Of a stretch of 62,573 bases of DNA, positions 1-6,981 are shown piece by piece. The stretch comes from an uncultured Clostridia bacterium (GTDB lineage Bacteria; Bacillota; Clostridia; TANB77; CAG-508). The translations under genes and the position numbers were made by a program. Each line of letters starts with the position of its first letter. Positions within the stretch are counted from its first letter, which is position 1. The DNA is taken from assembly GCA_948530865.1 (NCBI GenBank), contig CAOTKV010000002.1, forward strand, positions 23,795-86,367. The letters are read 5' to 3'. The notes under the pieces are model-generated. The model saw only the letters and a list, made by a program, of their open reading frames with translations, was not told where the DNA came from and did not search any database.

Positions 1-396
1 ATCTGTTGTAACTTCCTCTTCATTATTTGTTTCTTCAGTATTTGTATTATCTGTTGTAACTTCCTCTTCATTATTTGTTTCTTCAGTATTTGTATTATCT
101 GTTACATCTTCATCTTCAGTATCTTCTAATACTGGTACATTATAAGAATAATTAGGTAAAATTTCTTCTTTTAAAATTTCTTTAAATTCTTTTTTAGTAA
201 TTTCTATGGCAATTACTTCATTTCCAAAAATTGTATTTAATATATTTTTAGCAAGATTATCTTCTAATTGTATAATATCTCCTTTTTTAGTATGACCGTC
301 ATAGATAATTATTCTTTTTCCTTCTCTAATAACTTCTAGTTGCTTATTTATATATGGTTTTATAAAGCAACCTTTTTTTAACTCTAAAATTTTCAT
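1..396 (-). CDS. Phage protein with acidic 16-residue tandem repeats (3' end beyond window)
   Basis: The reading frame opens at ATG 394-396 behind a strong AGGAGG and stays open to the window edge, so the C-terminus is missing. The first 85 residues or so are a mixed Lys/Glu/Ile region I do not recognise. They are followed by an acidic linker and at least two identical 48-bp units (1-48, 49-96) coding D-N-T-N-T-E-E-T-N-N-E-E-E-V-T-T. Such Thr/Asn/Glu repeats are usually flexible spacers and vary in copy number. It is the last gene visible of the leftward prophage operon and follows a terminator-bearing leader. Function unknown; a virion or lysis-region accessory protein is only a guess from position. 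Confidence 0.7.
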   Translation of the reverse strand, partial: MKILELKKGCFIKPYINKQLEVIREGKRIIIYDGHTKKGDIIQLEDNLAKNILNTIFGNEVIAIEITKKEFKEILKEEILPNYSYNVPVLEDTEDEDVTDNTNTEETNNEEEVTTDNTNTEETNNEEEVTTD

Positions 397-408
397 AGCT
401 TTCCTCCT

Positions 409-446
409 AAAAAAAATTAAAAGAGAATAGGAAAACTATTCTCTTT
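409..446 (-). terminator. Hairpin plus U-tract just upstream of the 1-396 gene
   Basis: An 11-bp perfect stem (420-430 with 436-446, loop GAAAA) is followed on the minus strand by a T-rich run reaching the ribosome binding site of the 1-396 gene. It is either the terminator of the preceding small genes or an attenuator for the next gene. Confidence 0.75.
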
Positions 447-480
447 ACTCACTTACAAACAAAGAATCCGAAACAATTGC

Positions 481-531
481 AGTGAAGTCTTGGGTTCAAT
501 AGCCTATATACGAAATATAAGCGACTTCACT
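481..531 (-). ncRNA. Two-stem structured leader RNA candidate
   Basis: Arms 481-489 and 523-531 form a 9-bp perfect closing stem. Immediately inside it, 502-509 pairs with 515-522 (8 bp with one G-U on the minus strand, 5-nt loop), leaving a 12-nt single-stranded joiner at 490-501. The order on the minus strand is -10 box, this fold, terminator 446-409, ribosome binding site, gene, which is the layout of a riboswitch, attenuator or small RNA. I do not recognise a known family. The strand is inferred from gene direction, because the stems exist on both strands. Confidence 0.4.
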
Positions 532-555
532 ATTTCTTAATACCGCTTTATTTGA

Positions 556-595
556 TAATACAATTATATTACTTTAAAGTAGGACAAGTAGGACA
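556..595 (-). promoter_or_regulatory. Possible promoter with tandem 9-bp operator
   Basis: A perfect TATAAT lies on the minus strand at 568-563, with a tandem 9-bp direct repeat AGTAGGACA (578-586, 587-595) just upstream. No good -35 at normal spacing is visible; TTGTCC at 587-582 is only 13 bp away, so an activator may be needed. It would start transcription just before the structured leader. Confidence 0.3.
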
Positions 596-648
596 TTTTG
601 TAAATTTTATAAAAAAAGATATAACTTTCGTTATACCTCTTCATTTTA

Positions 649-903
649 TTATTCAAATAATCCTATGTACTGACTATCATTTGATTTATATATATACTCA
701 TAATAATTATTATTTAATTTTAATACAACTTGTCCTTCATATCCTTCATTTACTCCATCAATTCTAATATTCTTTATTACCTCTTCATACATATTGTCAT
801 TTATTTTACAGTTAGAATATTTATTACCTATCATAATTCAAATTAATATGCTTAAAAATATTATTATTACTAATTTTATTGTATCTATAATTTCATTTTT
901 CAT
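649..903 (-). pseudogene. Small membrane-anchored phage protein split by an in-frame TGA
   Basis: From ATG 901-903, behind GGAGG, the frame codes a 21-residue peptide that is essentially one membrane segment (ending Ile-Phe-Leu-Ser-Ile-Leu-Ile) and stops at TGA 838-840. The same frame reopens directly and runs 62 more codons to 649, with a soluble Tyr/Asn-rich domain. The downstream part has an ATG at 832-834 but no ribosome binding site. The simplest reading is one signal-anchored protein of about 84 residues broken by a nonsense change. TGA is a real stop elsewhere here (the integrase and the 22240 gene end with it), so reassignment is unlikely. Reinitiation at the ATG three bases after the stop is possible. 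Confidence 0.5.
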
Positions 904-917
904 TTTCTTATCCTCCA

Positions 918-1058
918 TTATTTATAAATTCTTTCAAATTTATTCCAATCACTATCAAATTTTTCTATAAATTCATCCATTAAATTATCAAAATCTATAT
1001 TGTACTTTTTAGCTTTCTTTTCAATTTCTTCCTCTAAGAATCTTTTTATACATGACAT
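918..1058 (-). CDS. 46-residue phage protein, charged, helical
   Basis: This small frame starts at ATG 1056-1058 with GAAGGTG upstream and ends TAA 918-920. The product begins M-S-C-I-K-R-F-L and is rich in Lys/Glu, then acidic and aromatic (D-S-D-W-N-K-F-E-R). It looks like a small helical protein of the Arc or antitoxin size class, but no family can be named. Its stop lies close to the ribosome binding site of the 838-903 peptide, so the two are likely co-translated. Confidence 0.55.
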   Translation of the reverse strand: MSCIKRFLEEEIEKKAKKYNIDFDNLMDEFIEKFDSDWNKFERIYK

Positions 1059-1079
1059 ATTTAACACCTTCTATCTTAT

Positions 1080-1104
1080 ATACAAGGGCTTGAAGCCCTT
1101 GTAT
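1080..1104. repeat. Perfect 11-bp hairpin
   Basis: Arms 1080-1090 and 1094-1104 (ATACAAGGGCT and its complement) enclose a 3-base loop. No T-run follows on the minus strand, so it is not a classic terminator. It lies between the RinA-like regulator gene and the 46-residue gene and could be a processing or protein-binding site. Confidence 0.5.
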
Positions 1105-1181
1105 CAATTTAATACTTTTCTCAAATATTTACATATTCTTTTTTCTTTTGTCTTAAAATCTAGTTGTAAAATAAAATAACT

Positions 1182-1622
1182 CTATTTAATATTTTCTCTT
1201 TCAAAGAATCTTTCTAATTGTTTACGTGCTGCATATTCAGTATCTTTATTCATTGCAATTTGAATTTTGTACCAGTTAAATCCATCTTCATATCTATATC
1301 TTATAATTCTTCTTATTTCCGAATCTTTTATTTTACTTAATTCATATTCAATAAAGATCAATTCTTTTATAATTTTTATTTCATTTATAAAATATATTTT
1401 CTTGAGTTTTTTTACTAATTTACTTTTTTTGTTATATGTATTATCATTTTCTGTTCCAGTAATTGTGCAATGTTGTTCAATATATGGAAATGATGATGAA
1501 CTACCGAGTACACTATCACTCACTTCTTGCCTCTTCAAATTAATATGATCTATTCTATTCTTCAAATCTTTCTGTTCTTGCTTCAAACTATTAAATTCTT
1601 CTAATTTTCTCTTTGTTAGCAT
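1182..1622 (-). CDS. RinA/DUF1492-like phage late transcription regulator
   Basis: 146 residues. The N-terminal third is a coiled coil (L-K-Q-E-Q-K-D-L-K-N-R-I). The C-terminal 60 residues carry the pattern of phage late-gene activators that resemble sigma-factor region 4: K-D-S-E-I-R-R-I-I-R-Y-R-Y, then a helix-turn-helix with F-N-W-Y-K-I and K-Q-L-E-R-F-F. In related temperate phages of Firmicutes this gene closes the early operon and activates packaging and structural genes, which fits its place near the left end. Start chosen for AAGGAGA 9 bases upstream. Family assignment is by motif memory, not by search. Confidence 0.7.
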   Translation of the reverse strand: MLTKRKLEEFNSLKQEQKDLKNRIDHINLKRQEVSDSVLGSSSSFPYIEQHCTITGTENDNTYNKKSKLVKKLKKIYFINEIKIIKELIFIEYELSKIKDSEIRRIIRYRYEDGFNWYKIQIAMNKDTEYAARKQLERFFERENIK

Positions 1623-1641
1623 ATCTTTAGTTCTCCTTTTC

Positions 1642-1950
1642 TTATTCTTTAAAATTTATTTCACAAAATCTATAACCATCTAATCCCCTTATACACTCAT
1701 TTATAGTTTTTAAATATATTTTTTGTCCTTTTTTTAAATATATTATTTTATTCTTTCTATCAATTCGTAAAATTGATTTATGATACTTTTTAACTATATC
1801 TTTAAAATCTAATTCCAATATGTACATAGAATTATATATGTATAATACATTTTTACTGTCAAATTTCATTGTATATTTCAATTCATTGTATAAAGCCATT
1901 GCAATATTTGATATTTTAAATAACATTTTTACTTGATCATATAAGTTCAT
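1642..1950 (-). CDS. Hypothetical phage protein, 102 aa
   Basis: Not recognised. The protein mixes an N-terminal hydrophobic helical part (M-L-F-K-I-S-N-I-A-M-A-L-Y-N-E-L) with alternating hydrophobic and charged segments that suggest beta strands (Y-I-L-E-L-D-F; I-L-R-I-D-R-K-N-K-I-I-Y-L), and ends C-E-I-N-F. It lies in the leftward early operon, 19 bases from the regulator gene. Confidence 0.6.
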   Translation of the reverse strand: MNLYDQVKMLFKISNIAMALYNELKYTMKFDSKNVLYIYNSMYILELDFKDIVKKYHKSILRIDRKNKIIYLKKGQKIYLKTINECIRGLDGYRFCEINFKE

Positions 1951-1974
1951 ATTTTTACCTCTCTTATAGCAACT

Positions 1975-2301
1975 TTAAAATAGTAATAAAAACTCTTGCG
2001 AATAGAATCCATATTTATTTAAAAAATATCTTGCGATTTCAATCGCACAATTTCTTTGGATTCCTTTAGCCATTAATAATTTTATAAATCTTTTTTTACT
2101 AGTATGATCAACTTCTATATCTAGTAAATACCCTTTTAATGTAAATGATGTTTTATTCTTATCAATTAATGAATAACGTTCGTTATATATATTTATATCT
2201 TCAGAAATATCTATTCTCTTTACATTTTCAATTTTTATTTTTTCTCCTGTATCATTTGTTATTAATATTTCGCATGTATTTATTTGACAACTTCCTATCA
2301 T
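1975..2301 (-). CDS. Hypothetical phage protein, 108 aa
   Basis: Not recognised. Starts M-I-G-S-C-Q-I-N and looks beta-rich for the first 65 residues, then has a basic helical tail (K-K-R-F-I-K-L-L-M-A-K-G-I-Q-R-N) and a hydrophobic end (E-F-L-L-L-F). Same operon and orientation as its neighbours. Confidence 0.6.
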   Translation of the reverse strand: MIGSCQINTCEILITNDTGEKIKIENVKRIDISEDINIYNERYSLIDKNKTSFTLKGYLLDIEVDHTSKKRFIKLLMAKGIQRNCAIEIARYFLNKYGFYSQEFLLLF

Positions 2302-2321
2302 ATTATTCTACCTCTAAAAAT

Positions 2322-2774
2322 TTATTTCCATTTTGGCATTTGTTCATATAATTCTTTTAAAATGTTTGTATCTTCTACTTCTTTTCCTTTTCTAAAACCC
2401 ACCATTATAGATGGTGGTGTTGGAATCTCTTTATCTATTGGTTTCCAAATATGTAAACAATACTTCATATTATCCACATAATCTTCTTTTTTAGGATGTA
2501 GTTGCATACAAACCTCATCTTCATTCCAAAAAATATCTTTCATTTTACACATCTGTTCCCATGTAGGTGTTTTTAATGGTGTTGATACGCTTAGATGTTC
2601 AAAACCACATCCATTACTAAAAATAAAATGTAAAGCTTTTTCGGGATTATTAATTACTTTCACTTTTCCTTTTTTATATTCAATTGGAAATACAGTTCCT
2701 CCAAATCCATCTGGACCTTCTTTTTTTATAATCATTCCTGCAGTTTGTTTTATTTCATCAAAATTTTTACTCAT
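2322..2774 (-). CDS. DUF7694-type phage protein
   Basis: 150 residues. The central and C-terminal parts show a pattern seen in many phage genomes: F-E-H-L-S-V-S, then T-P-T-W-E-Q-M-C-K-M-K-D-I-F-W, acidic E-D-E-V-C-M-Q-L-H-P, D-Y-V-D-N and L-H-I-W-K-P. The role of the family is unknown. The start ATG overlaps the stop of the upstream gene, so translation is probably coupled. The family number is from memory and should be checked. Confidence 0.65.
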   Translation of the reverse strand: MSKNFDEIKQTAGMIIKKEGPDGFGGTVFPIEYKKGKVKVINNPEKALHFIFSNGCGFEHLSVSTPLKTPTWEQMCKMKDIFWNEDEVCMQLHPKKEDYVDNMKYCLHIWKPIDKEIPTPPSIMVGFRKGKEVEDTNILKELYEQMPKWK

Positions 2775-3160
2775 TACTTACTTTCTCCTTCTTTTAAAAT
2801 TTTATCTTTTGCCTTATACCAACTATCATTAATCTTAAAATCACTATTTTTTTCTATATAATCAATTATTCTAAAAAGTAAACAGCTATTATCTTTTAAG
2901 TCATCAACACCGTTATATGCTTCAATTGGTGGATCTATTCTTTTTCCATTATTATTCACTTTAAATATTAGTATTGGTTGAAACAATCCACTTCCTATCA
3001 TATTTTTTGGATATAACATTTGTATTAATAGTCTCCAATCTTCTGAATCTACTTCATTAATATTTTTCTCAACGATTTCTTCTATATTTTCATCAGTAAA
3101 ACAATAATAATGATATCTATCCTTTTCTATTATATTTTTATCCTCTTCTTTATAATTCAT
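2774..3160 (-). CDS. Hypothetical phage protein, about 128 aa
   Basis: Not recognised. I place the start at ATG 3158-3160 because AGGAG sits 7 bases upstream; an in-frame ATG two codons earlier is too close to that site. The protein is acidic, with W-R-L-L-I-Q-M-L-Y-P-K near residue 45 and an internal P-I-L-I-F-K-V strand. Its end overlaps the DUF7694-type gene. Confidence 0.6.
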   Translation of the reverse strand: MNYKEEDKNIIEKDRYHYYCFTDENIEEIVEKNINEVDSEDWRLLIQMLYPKNMIGSGLFQPILIFKVNNNGKRIDPPIEAYNGVDDLKDNSCLLFRIIDYIEKNSDFKINDSWYKAKDKILKEGESK

Positions 3161-3175
3161 ATACATTCTCCTATC

Positions 3176-3472
3176 TTAATTTTTTATTAATCCTTTATTT
3201 TTCATAATTTTTACTGCTTTACACCAGCATTTGACACAGCCAATACATTTATATTCGCAATTTTCTTCTTCCTCTTCTTTATCTATTATTTTTCCGAAAA
3301 CTTCTGATGGACACATTGTTACGCCACCTTCAGAAAAAATTTTTTTGCATGTTTCTTCAGTAGCATAATCAACAACTATTTTCATTATTTCTTTATATGT
3401 AATATTTTGTAATGATTCTTCAAATCTTTTAATTTTTATTTCTTCTCCATTCAGATTAAATATTTTTGACAT
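3176..3472 (-). CDS. Small phage protein with C-terminal cysteine cluster
   Basis: 98 residues. The last third holds C-E-Y-K-C-I-G-C-V-K-C-W-C-K, five cysteines in 14 residues, which suggests a metal-binding knuckle. An extra C-K-K-I and M-C-P lie upstream. No named family. It could be a DNA- or RNA-binding accessory protein; function unknown. Confidence 0.6.
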   Translation of the reverse strand: MSKIFNLNGEEIKIKRFEESLQNITYKEIMKIVVDYATEETCKKIFSEGGVTMCPSEVFGKIIDKEEEEENCEYKCIGCVKCWCKAVKIMKNKGLIKN

Positions 3473-3499
3473 TTATACTATACCTTCTCTATAAATATT

Positions 3500-3739
3500 T
3501 TAATACTCATATAATTTTGCTTTTTCATATAGTTTGTTTTTTTCTAGCCATCTTTTTACTTCATCAGTATCTACAGGACTTATACCTACTAAATGTTTTT
3601 CACTGTTATTATTAAATTTTATATCAATCATTATCTTTCCAAAAACATCTAATAATCCAACTTTTCTTATTATTATCTCTTTTATGTTTTTATTATCTAA
3701 CATATAAAATGTTTTAGAATTTATTTCTTCTTTATTCAC
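3500..3739 (-). CDS. Hypothetical phage protein, 79 aa
   Basis: Not recognised. Alternating strands (I-K-E-I-I-I-R-K-V-G; K-I-M-I-D-I-K-F-N) are followed by V-D-T-D-E-V-K-R-W-L-E-K-N-K-L, a likely amphipathic helix. Part of the leftward operon. Confidence 0.55.
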   Translation of the reverse strand: MNKEEINSKTFYMLDNKNIKEIIIRKVGLLDVFGKIMIDIKFNNNSEKHLVGISPVDTDEVKRWLEKNKLYEKAKLYEY

Positions 3740-3747
3740 TTGTATTG

Positions 3748-3933
3748 TTACCTCCTAGCATAATTTCTCATAAATTTTATATATTTTTTATGTAATGGAT
3801 TTTCTATATTAAAGTTTTCATCTTCTAAAACTTCAATTAAAGAATTATGTGTTTCTATTAATAAGTTATATTTTTCTTTATATAATAAATATTCGTTATA
3901 TCTATCTAAACTTATTGTTACACTTTCATTCAT
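3748..3933 (-). CDS. Hypothetical phage protein, 61 aa
   Basis: Not recognised. Begins M-N-E-S-V-T-I-S-L-D-R-Y-N-E-Y, like the strand-then-helix start of small phage DNA-binding proteins, then a coiled-coil-like helix (Y-L-L-Y-K-E-K-Y-N-L-L-I-E) and a basic C-terminus. Confidence 0.55.
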   Translation of the reverse strand: MNESVTISLDRYNEYLLYKEKYNLLIETHNSLIEVLEDENFNIENPLHKKYIKFMRNYARR

Positions 3934-3937
3934 CTAC

Positions 3938-4282
3938 TCACCTACTTTTTCCTAGTTTTAATATTTTTGTTTTTGCTATATCAAGTTCAATTTCTGTTTC
4001 TGCCTGTTTTTCTAAAACATACTCATACTTCTTTTTTAAATATTCTAAATTTTCTTTATATTTATTTTTTTCATTATATTCTTCTTTTAGTTGTTTCTTA
4101 TAACTTTCTTTATCTCTTTTATTCATTTTTAAATCTTTTATTTGGCTTTTTAGAAATGATACATACTCTATCACTATTTCTTGCTCTGGTACAGTCAATT
4201 TTTGATACATCAAATTTTCTAAATTACTTTTTAATTCTTTTTCATTATCTTCATTTTCTTCCATAGTTGATCTCCTATACAT
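3938..4282 (-). CDS. Coiled-coil phage protein, 114 aa
   Basis: Almost the whole length is Lys/Glu-rich heptad-type helix (K-Q-L-K-E-E-Y-N-E-K-N-K-Y-K-E-N-L-E). Residues 25-50 form a less charged segment, L-T-V-P-E-Q-E-I-V-I-E-Y-V-S-F-L. No family recognised. The stop is 4 bases from the start of the 61-aa gene. Confidence 0.55.
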   Translation of the reverse strand: MYRRSTMEENEDNEKELKSNLENLMYQKLTVPEQEIVIEYVSFLKSQIKDLKMNKRDKESYKKQLKEEYNEKNKYKENLEYLKKKYEYVLEKQAETEIELDIAKTKILKLGKSR

Positions 4283-4285
4283 TTT

Positions 4286-4588
4286 TTATTTATTAATTTT
4301 TAAAATTTCTAATACATAATATTTCTTTCCTGGTATAGCTCCCCACTCTTTTTTTCCTTCTCCTTTAGTTAAATGTACTAAACATTTTACTTGTGGAGAT
4401 GTTCTTTCGTATCCATTTCTGAAAACAATCTCTTTATCAACTAGATTTTTGTTTATTCTTATTTTTCCGTTATAAAAATAATTTTGAAATCTACTATCAT
4501 AATATGGCTTTATTTCTCTATATTCTTCTTTCTTCTCTCCTGAAATAATCATATCAAGCCATTCTTTTTTAATTGGTAATACTAGCAT
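4286..4588 (-). CDS. ASCH-domain phage protein
   Basis: 100 residues. The N-terminus, L-P-I-K-K-E-W-L-D-M-I-I-S-G-E-K-K-E-E-Y with R-E-I-K-P-Y-Y following, is the hallmark of ASCH (PUA-like) domains, where the substrate pocket is formed around G-E-K-x-x-E-x-R. ASCH proteins bind RNA or modified nucleosides. In phages they are small stand-alone proteins of uncertain role. Overlaps the YopX-like gene by one base, so the two are coupled. Confidence 0.8.
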   Translation of the reverse strand: MLVLPIKKEWLDMIISGEKKEEYREIKPYYDSRFQNYFYNGKIRINKNLVDKEIVFRNGYERTSPQVKCLVHLTKGEGKKEWGAIPGKKYYVLEILKINK

Positions 4589-5019
4589 TATTTTAATTCC
4601 TCCAACAATTCTTTATTATCATAAAAATTGCCTACAATTTCTATATCTTTTTTTTCATAATCTCCTAAATTACAATATTCATGTTGACATGTTTTTGTAT
4701 ATCTTAAAACAAAAGCAGTATGCTCATCAGAATATACTATAAGAGCTTTGATTGTTTGATTGCTTATTTTTATAGATATTATATCCCCTTCAAATATTTT
4801 AACTTCATATTTATCTCTTACTCCTGTATATCGTCCAACTGTCTCTGAATCTACTCTAGGACTTTGACAAGTATTTAATTCTATAATTCCATTAGGTTTT
4901 GGAGTATAATCTTTAGTTATAATATACTTTTTTCCCTCTGTATCTTGTAATAAATCTCCATAAAACCATTCTTCAAAATATTCGTTTCTAATTTTTCCTC
5001 TAACTTCTATACTACTCAT
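4588..5019 (-). CDS. YopX-family phage protein
   Basis: 143 residues with the YopX signature: V-D-S-E-T-V-G-R-Y-T-G-V-R-D near residue 56, K-I-F-E-G-D-I-I soon after, and E-I-V-G-N-F-Y-D-N-K-E-L-L at the end. YopX proteins are small beta-rich proteins of Firmicute prophages with unknown function. The upstream gene overlaps its start by 8 bases. Confidence 0.85.
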   Translation of the reverse strand: MSSIEVRGKIRNEYFEEWFYGDLLQDTEGKKYIITKDYTPKPNGIIELNTCQSPRVDSETVGRYTGVRDKYEVKIFEGDIISIKISNQTIKALIVYSDEHTAFVLRYTKTCQHEYCNLGDYEKKDIEIVGNFYDNKELLEELK

Positions 5020-5230
5020 TATTTCTTCCCTCTTCCATTTTTTTATTAATTGCTTTTACTTCATCTGCAGATAACAATATCATTTTTTGTTGTCCAAATT
5101 TTCGTAAAAATACACTATTTGATCTTAATATAAAGATTAGTTCTAAATCATCTTTTGTATAAGTGTGTGAAATATCTGTTTTATCAATTTTATAATTTAG
5201 CTCTTCAAATATTTCATCTGCTGTTTTCAT
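5012..5230 (-). CDS. Hypothetical phage protein, 72 aa
   Basis: Not recognised. The pattern M-K-T-A-D-E-I-F-E-E-L-N-Y, then strands L-E-L-I-F-I-L-R-S-N-S-V-F-L-R and a final S-A-D-E-V-K-A-I-N-K-K-M-E-E helix, resembles many small phage proteins near YopX genes. Both ends overlap neighbouring genes, indicating coupled translation. Confidence 0.6.
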   Translation of the reverse strand: MKTADEIFEELNYKIDKTDISHTYTKDDLELIFILRSNSVFLRKFGQQKMILLSADEVKAINKKMEEGRNNE

Positions 5231-5454
5231 ATCGTTTGAACCTCTTCATCCTCTTTATTTAAACTAATTGACATATCTATACTTACATTTATTTTATCTT
5301 TAATCTTATATACTTCTATTTTTTCTAATTCATTCTGATATCTTGATATATATTCTTTTAATTCTTTTTTATCTAGTTCTTTCCTCTCGTAATTAGTCCA
5401 CATACCAGTAGGATCTTTTCTATAAACAATAAATTCTTTTTCCATAACTTCCAT
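5227..5454 (-). CDS. Hypothetical phage protein, 75 aa
   Basis: Not recognised. Starts M-E-V-M-E-K-E-F-I-V-Y-R with AAGGATAGG upstream. Contains D-P-T-G-M-W-T-N-Y-E-R and a Lys/Glu helix, then an acidic tail. Ends with a 4-base overlap onto the next gene. Confidence 0.55.
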   Translation of the reverse strand: MEVMEKEFIVYRKDPTGMWTNYERKELDKKELKEYISRYQNELEKIEVYKIKDKINVSIDMSISLNKEDEEVQTI

Positions 5455-5468
5455 TTGCCTATCCTTTT

Positions 5469-6008
5469 CTAAATTTCATCTAATATCTCTTCTGCTTTTA
5501 ACCATCCTGTAGCAAGTCCTGCTACTAATATTTCAATTAATCCTTCTTTTCCTCCATAACTATATTGATGACAAATAGCAGATACCTCTTCATTTTTGTA
5601 AACAAAATCAATTCCATCATCTTGAGAAAATATTGACTTATTAGTATATTTAATTTTATTTCTATTCAAAATTTCTCTAAGTTTATCTAATTCAGATATA
5701 TTATTATTTTCTTCTTCACTAACTAATTTATCTGATTCATTTTCTTTATCATCAATTATCTCTAATTCACATTCATGAAATAAATGACCGAATCCATCTA
5801 TTTTTCCATAAATAACATTATCACTAAATGTAGGTACTTCTAGCTCTTGGCAAGCTGTTCTAAAAGCATATTCCATACAAGCTGGATTTCCATTAGAAAC
5901 CATCCATGACTTACCAGAAATGTTTATCCAATAATCTTCTACTTCAAATATTAGTCCCTCTGCTTTTCCTCCTGGTGTTATTATTCCAACTCCTTTTTTT
6001 ATTTTCAT
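5469..6008 (-). CDS. Hypothetical phage protein, 179 aa
   Basis: The first 95 residues look like one compact beta-rich domain: P-G-G-K-A-E-G-L-I-F-E-V-E-D-Y-W, S-W-M-V-S-N-G-N-P-A, Y-G-K-I-D-G-F-G-H-L-F-H-E-C-E-L. A Lys/Glu/Asn linker follows, then a second small domain ending G-L-A-T-G-W-L-K-A-E-E-I. I recognise no family. The GFGHLFHE segment has two histidines and an acid that could bind metal, but that is only a possibility. Confidence 0.6.
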   Translation of the reverse strand: MKIKKGVGIITPGGKAEGLIFEVEDYWINISGKSWMVSNGNPACMEYAFRTACQELEVPTFSDNVIYGKIDGFGHLFHECELEIIDDKENESDKLVSEEENNNISELDKLREILNRNKIKYTNKSIFSQDDGIDFVYKNEEVSAICHQYSYGGKEGLIEILVAGLATGWLKAEEILDEI

Positions 6009-6057
6009 TTTTTACCAGCATATTTACATTTTTCCATATAATTCTCCTTTCAAAAAT

Positions 6058-6981
6058 CTATATATGACAATCAATAATTATTAAATATTTATTTTGATTT
6101 TCTGGTTTATTTATAGCTTTTACAAACTTTTTTATAAATTTCAATTCACTTTTGCCTGTACTGTTATTCATTGCAAAAATTCCCATTTTTCCTCGTTCTT
6201 GCCATCTTGTATTTTCTAATAAAGCCCACGTTGAAAATGTACCTTCTATTTCAGCATAAGTTTTCTTATTTTTATACTTTTTTATATAGTATTTCCTTGT
6301 ATAATACGCCCACTTAATTTGTTCTTTTTCTTCTTCTGTTTCTGCTTCTTTTCCATCAACATATATTTCCCAAAATCTAATTGCTTTTTTGTATTCATTA
6401 GAAATCTCATGCATCTTTTCAAAATCTATATCTTTTATTTTTGCTGCACTAACCCATTTATAACTTTTAGGAGCTTCTTTATTATGTAGATTTTTTTCTT
6501 CATTATTTTCAATAACATCTTTGTTATCTTTTTTGGTTAATAAGCAATTTCCATATCTTCCACCTATACAGAACCAATCCCATCTTGCATTTGGATTTTC
6601 CCAATATCCATAATCATTTGTATCATTATCTTTTTGATTATGCATATAGTTCATATACTCTTCAAAGGTTTTAAATAACACTTTATAAGGTATTTTTACT
6701 TCCTTGCAATTACTTGGAATTTCATAGGTAGTTGTTATTACTTTATCTCCTCTTTTTTTCATTTCAAATTTTTCATCATACCTATTTAATAAATTTCCAT
6801 TTGGCATTAGTATTCTTACTGTACTTTCTTTTTTCCAATTTTCTTTTTCTTTGTTTGTTATACTATAAAATTTTAAATATTTTCTATCTACACTTTCCAT
6901 ATTATTTTCTTGATATGGTTCAAGAAGTTCATCAATTTTTTCCATATCATCTGTTATTACTGCAACTGAAAAATGGCTCAT
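6058..6981 (-). CDS. Widespread phage protein of unknown function (MSHFSVAVIT type)
   Basis: 307 residues. The start M-S-H-F-S-V-A-V-I-T, then L-L-E-P-Y-Q-E-N, and the central Y-W-E-N-P-N-A-R-W-D-W-F with I-G-G-R-Y-G form a pattern shared by proteins in very different phages and plasmids. The biochemical role is not known to me. The C-terminal third (F-S-T-W-A-L-L, G-K-M-G-I-F) agrees with the same group. Start overlaps the HNH gene stop by one base. Confidence 0.7.
   Translation of the reverse strand: MSHFSVAVITDDMEKIDELLEPYQENNMESVDRKYLKFYSITNKEKENWKKESTVRILMPNGNLLNRYDEKFEMKKRGDKVITTTYEIPSNCKEVKIPYKVLFKTFEEYMNYMHNQKDNDTNDYGYWENPNARWDWFCIGGRYGNCLLTKKDNKDVIENNEEKNLHNKEAPKSYKWVSAAKIKDIDFEKMHEISNEYKKAIRFWEIYVDGKEAETEEEKEQIKWAYYTRKYYIKKYKNKKTYAEIEGTFSTWALLENTRWQERGKMGIFAMNNSTGKSELKFIKKFVKAINKPENQNKYLIIIDCHI

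Noticed and set aside
481..531. Leader fold as a degenerate tRNA
   Set aside because: The plus strand has GGGTTCAAT like a T-loop, but there is no anticodon arm and the fold is only 51 nt.
552..767. Plus-strand open frame in the phage leader region
   Set aside because: No ribosome binding site; it overlaps the structured region and the small minus-strand gene, and its composition is that of reversed coding or noncoding DNA.
838..840. TGA read as an amino acid in this genome
   Set aside because: TGA is the natural stop of the integrase and of the 22240 gene.
1080..1104. Hairpin as an intrinsic terminator
   Set aside because: Strong stem but no T-run on the transcribed strand.
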